Of a stretch of 23,345 nt of DNA, positions 22,300 to 23,345 are shown piece after piece. A model generated the notes under the pieces. It did not search any database. It was given only the letters and a program-made list of their open reading frames with translations, and was not told the origin of the DNA. The DNA comes from Bacillota bacterium. GTDB lineage: Bacteria > Bacillota > Clostridia > Clostridiales > Clostridiaceae. A program made the position numbers and the translations under genes. The stretch lies in assembly GCA_023451395.1 (NCBI GenBank), contig JAEXZL010000064.1:1-23345 (forward strand). Direction: 5' to 3'. Numbering within the stretch: the stretch's first letter is position 1; the number at the start of each line of letters is the position of its first letter.

Positions 22300-23183
22300 T
22301 AATAAATCCAATGTCTGGGAAAATGCAATGTAAGAATTATCTTTTTGATATGGTAAATATTTTTAGTAAGAATGGATATGAGGTTACAGTATATCCTACT
22401 CAAAAAAGCCAGGATGCCACTGAATTAGTAATGAAAAAGGGAATGGATTATGAGCTTGTAGCCTGCTGTGGAGGGGATGGCACCTTAAATGAGGTTATCA
22501 CTGGAACTATGAAGCTTGAAAAACCACCTTTACTAGGTTATATACCCTCTGGAACTACCAATGATTTGGCCACGAGCCTTAAGCTGCCAAAGAATATGAT
22601 AGAGGCAACAAAGAATATTATTGAAGGTGTGCCCTTTAAGTATGATATAGGGAGCTTTAACGACAAATACTTTGCCTATATAGCTGCCTTCGGTGCCTTT
22701 ACAGAGGTTTCATATGTAACCTCACAGCAGGTTAAGAATTCCTTAGGCCATCTAGCATATATTCTAGAAGGCATAAGGCATCTTACTGAAATAAAGACCT
22801 ATCGTATTTCCATAGAGCTGGATGATGGTATCTATGAGGATGATTATCTTTTTGGCTCCATAACAAATTCCACCTCTGTAGCAGGGCTTCTTACCCTGGA
22901 CAAAGAAAAGGTCCGCCTTAATGATGGACTTTTTGAGGTGCTTCTTATTAAAAATCCTAAAAATATCCTGGAGATTCAACAGATAATAACGGGACTATTA
23001 ACACAAAACTACGATCATAAATATATATCCCTTTATCATAGCTCAAAGGTGAAAATCCTTTCGCAAAATGAAATACCCTGGAGCCTTGATGGAGAATATG
23101 GGGGAAAGCATAAGGATGTTGCCATTAAGAACAACCCTGAAAGCATAACCTTAATAGTAAATAAAGAAATTGCTAAACAATAA
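22278..23183 (+). CDS. Diacylglycerol kinase-family lipid kinase (YegS/DgkB/BmrU type)
   Basis: This 301-residue cytosolic, membrane-peripheral kinase has the DAGK catalytic domain: INPMSGK (9-15), GGDGTLNEV (65-73, ATP-binding loop) and the SGTTNDLA segment (91-98). A beta-sandwich second domain ends with the SLDGEYGG stretch, whose Asp and Glu are typical of the family. These enzymes phosphorylate diacylglycerol or related lipids using ATP, recycling lipid from wall-polymer synthesis. DgkB is the known Gram-positive example, but the substrate here is unproved. GAGAGG nine or ten bases upstream supports ATG 22278. Upstream lie a repeat array and an overlapping short ORF. Confidence 0.87.
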   Translation: MCKKMLLIINPMSGKMQCKNYLFDMVNIFSKNGYEVTVYPTQKSQDATELVMKKGMDYELVACCGGDGTLNEVITGTMKLEKPPLLGYIPSGTTNDLATSLKLPKNMIEATKNIIEGVPFKYDIGSFNDKYFAYIAAFGAFTEVSYVTSQQVKNSLGHLAYILEGIRHLTEIKTYRISIELDDGIYEDDYLFGSITNSTSVAGLLTLDKEKVRLNDGLFEVLLIKNPKNILEIQQIITGLLTQNYDHKYISLYHSSKVKILSQNEIPWSLDGEYGGKHKDVAIKNNPESITLIVNKEIAKQ

Positions 23184-23196
23184 GTTAAAATTGGAA

Positions 23197-23345
23197 TTAG
23201 AAAAGCTCTAAAAAAGCAATAGCTGATTTTAGAGCTGTTTTTTTGCATTTAATTAAGCTTGTCCCAGGTTCTTTCCTCACATTTAAGGAAGATTTAGCAT
23301 ACATTGTTGCATTAGTTGTTTTAAATACTATTCCATCTATTGTAA
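23197..23345 (-). pseudogene. Tail of a possibly truncated SH3b-domain gene
   Basis: The minus strand is open from the window edge to a TAA at 23197-23199 (48 codons). The stretch MYAKSSLNVRKEPGTS looks like the start of a bacterial SH3 domain (typical pattern ...A..LNVRSGPSTS...), normally followed by about 40 more conserved residues. Here the similarity stops after about one turn, and the frame runs through the terminator of the lipid kinase into unrelated sequence. This suggests a gene that has lost its 3' end, possibly a secreted wall-binding protein. The rest lies outside the window. The plus strand is also open here, so the call is tentative. Confidence 0.35.
23204..23244 (+). terminator. 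Rho-independent terminator of the lipid kinase
   Basis: AGCTCTAAAA (23204-23213) pairs with TTTTAGAGCT (23227-23236), followed by a seven-T run. Confidence 0.8.

Noticed and set aside
1..23345. Defence island, prophage or integrative element.
   Set aside because: No integrase, transposase, phage structural or nuclease/toxin module was found. Gene content is metabolic and envelope-related with ordinary terminators. Only the RidA-like/HxlR pair looks acquired.

Overview
The window is a stretch of low-GC Firmicute chromosome. AT-rich spacers, strong AGGAGG-type ribosome sites, TTGaca/TATAAT promoters, hairpin-plus-T terminators and the protein set (CD3324-family regulator, YfmM-type ABC-F, CmpB-like membrane protein, DUF3267 metalloprotease, small alarmone synthetase) point to a Clostridium or close Clostridiaceae relative. 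No rRNA, tRNA, transposase, phage gene or CRISPR array was seen. Most of it reads as ordinary housekeeping and envelope genes in short transcription units. The interest lies mainly in the non-coding DNA.

Layout. 1-288: the end of a GmhB-like HAD phosphatase. 351-942: a promoter, a leader with an 18-codon ORF and two mutually exclusive hairpins, a small HTH regulator and a terminator. 943-2790: a six-unit AT-rich repeat array, then a YfmM-type ABC-F ATPase. 2857-3267: a small lipoprotein. 3479-4319: a divergent RidA-like/HxlR pair whose RidA-like gene is visibly GC-richer. 4540-5621: a 51-aa ORF and an opposing three-gene cluster of tiny membrane proteins. 5974-7299: a cation diffusion facilitator and an unknown 102-aa protein. 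7340-9098: a uracil permease behind what looks like a PyrR-type attenuator. 9117-10212: a CaCA cation antiporter behind a second attenuator-like leader. 10624-12989: a GT8 glycosyltransferase, a CmpB-like protein and two tiny membrane proteins. 13061-16493: a DUF3267 metalloprotease, a 57-aa ORF, a pirin and an S41 lipoprotein protease. 16492-17229: a YwaC/RelP-like (p)ppGpp synthetase. 17550-21713: a heterodimeric ABC exporter. 21859-22190: a 14-unit AT-rich repeat array. 22195-23183: a 34-codon ORF overlapping a diacylglycerol-kinase-family lipid kinase. The right edge holds the tail of what may be a truncated SH3b-domain gene.

The most noteworthy points are three gene leaders that look like RNA switches (386-582, 7375-7518, 9150-9252) and two related but oppositely oriented degenerate 24-25-bp repeat arrays about 21 kb apart. 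The middle leader fits the PyrR-binding-loop consensus and supports a uracil specificity for its permease. The other two leaders match no family I recognise.
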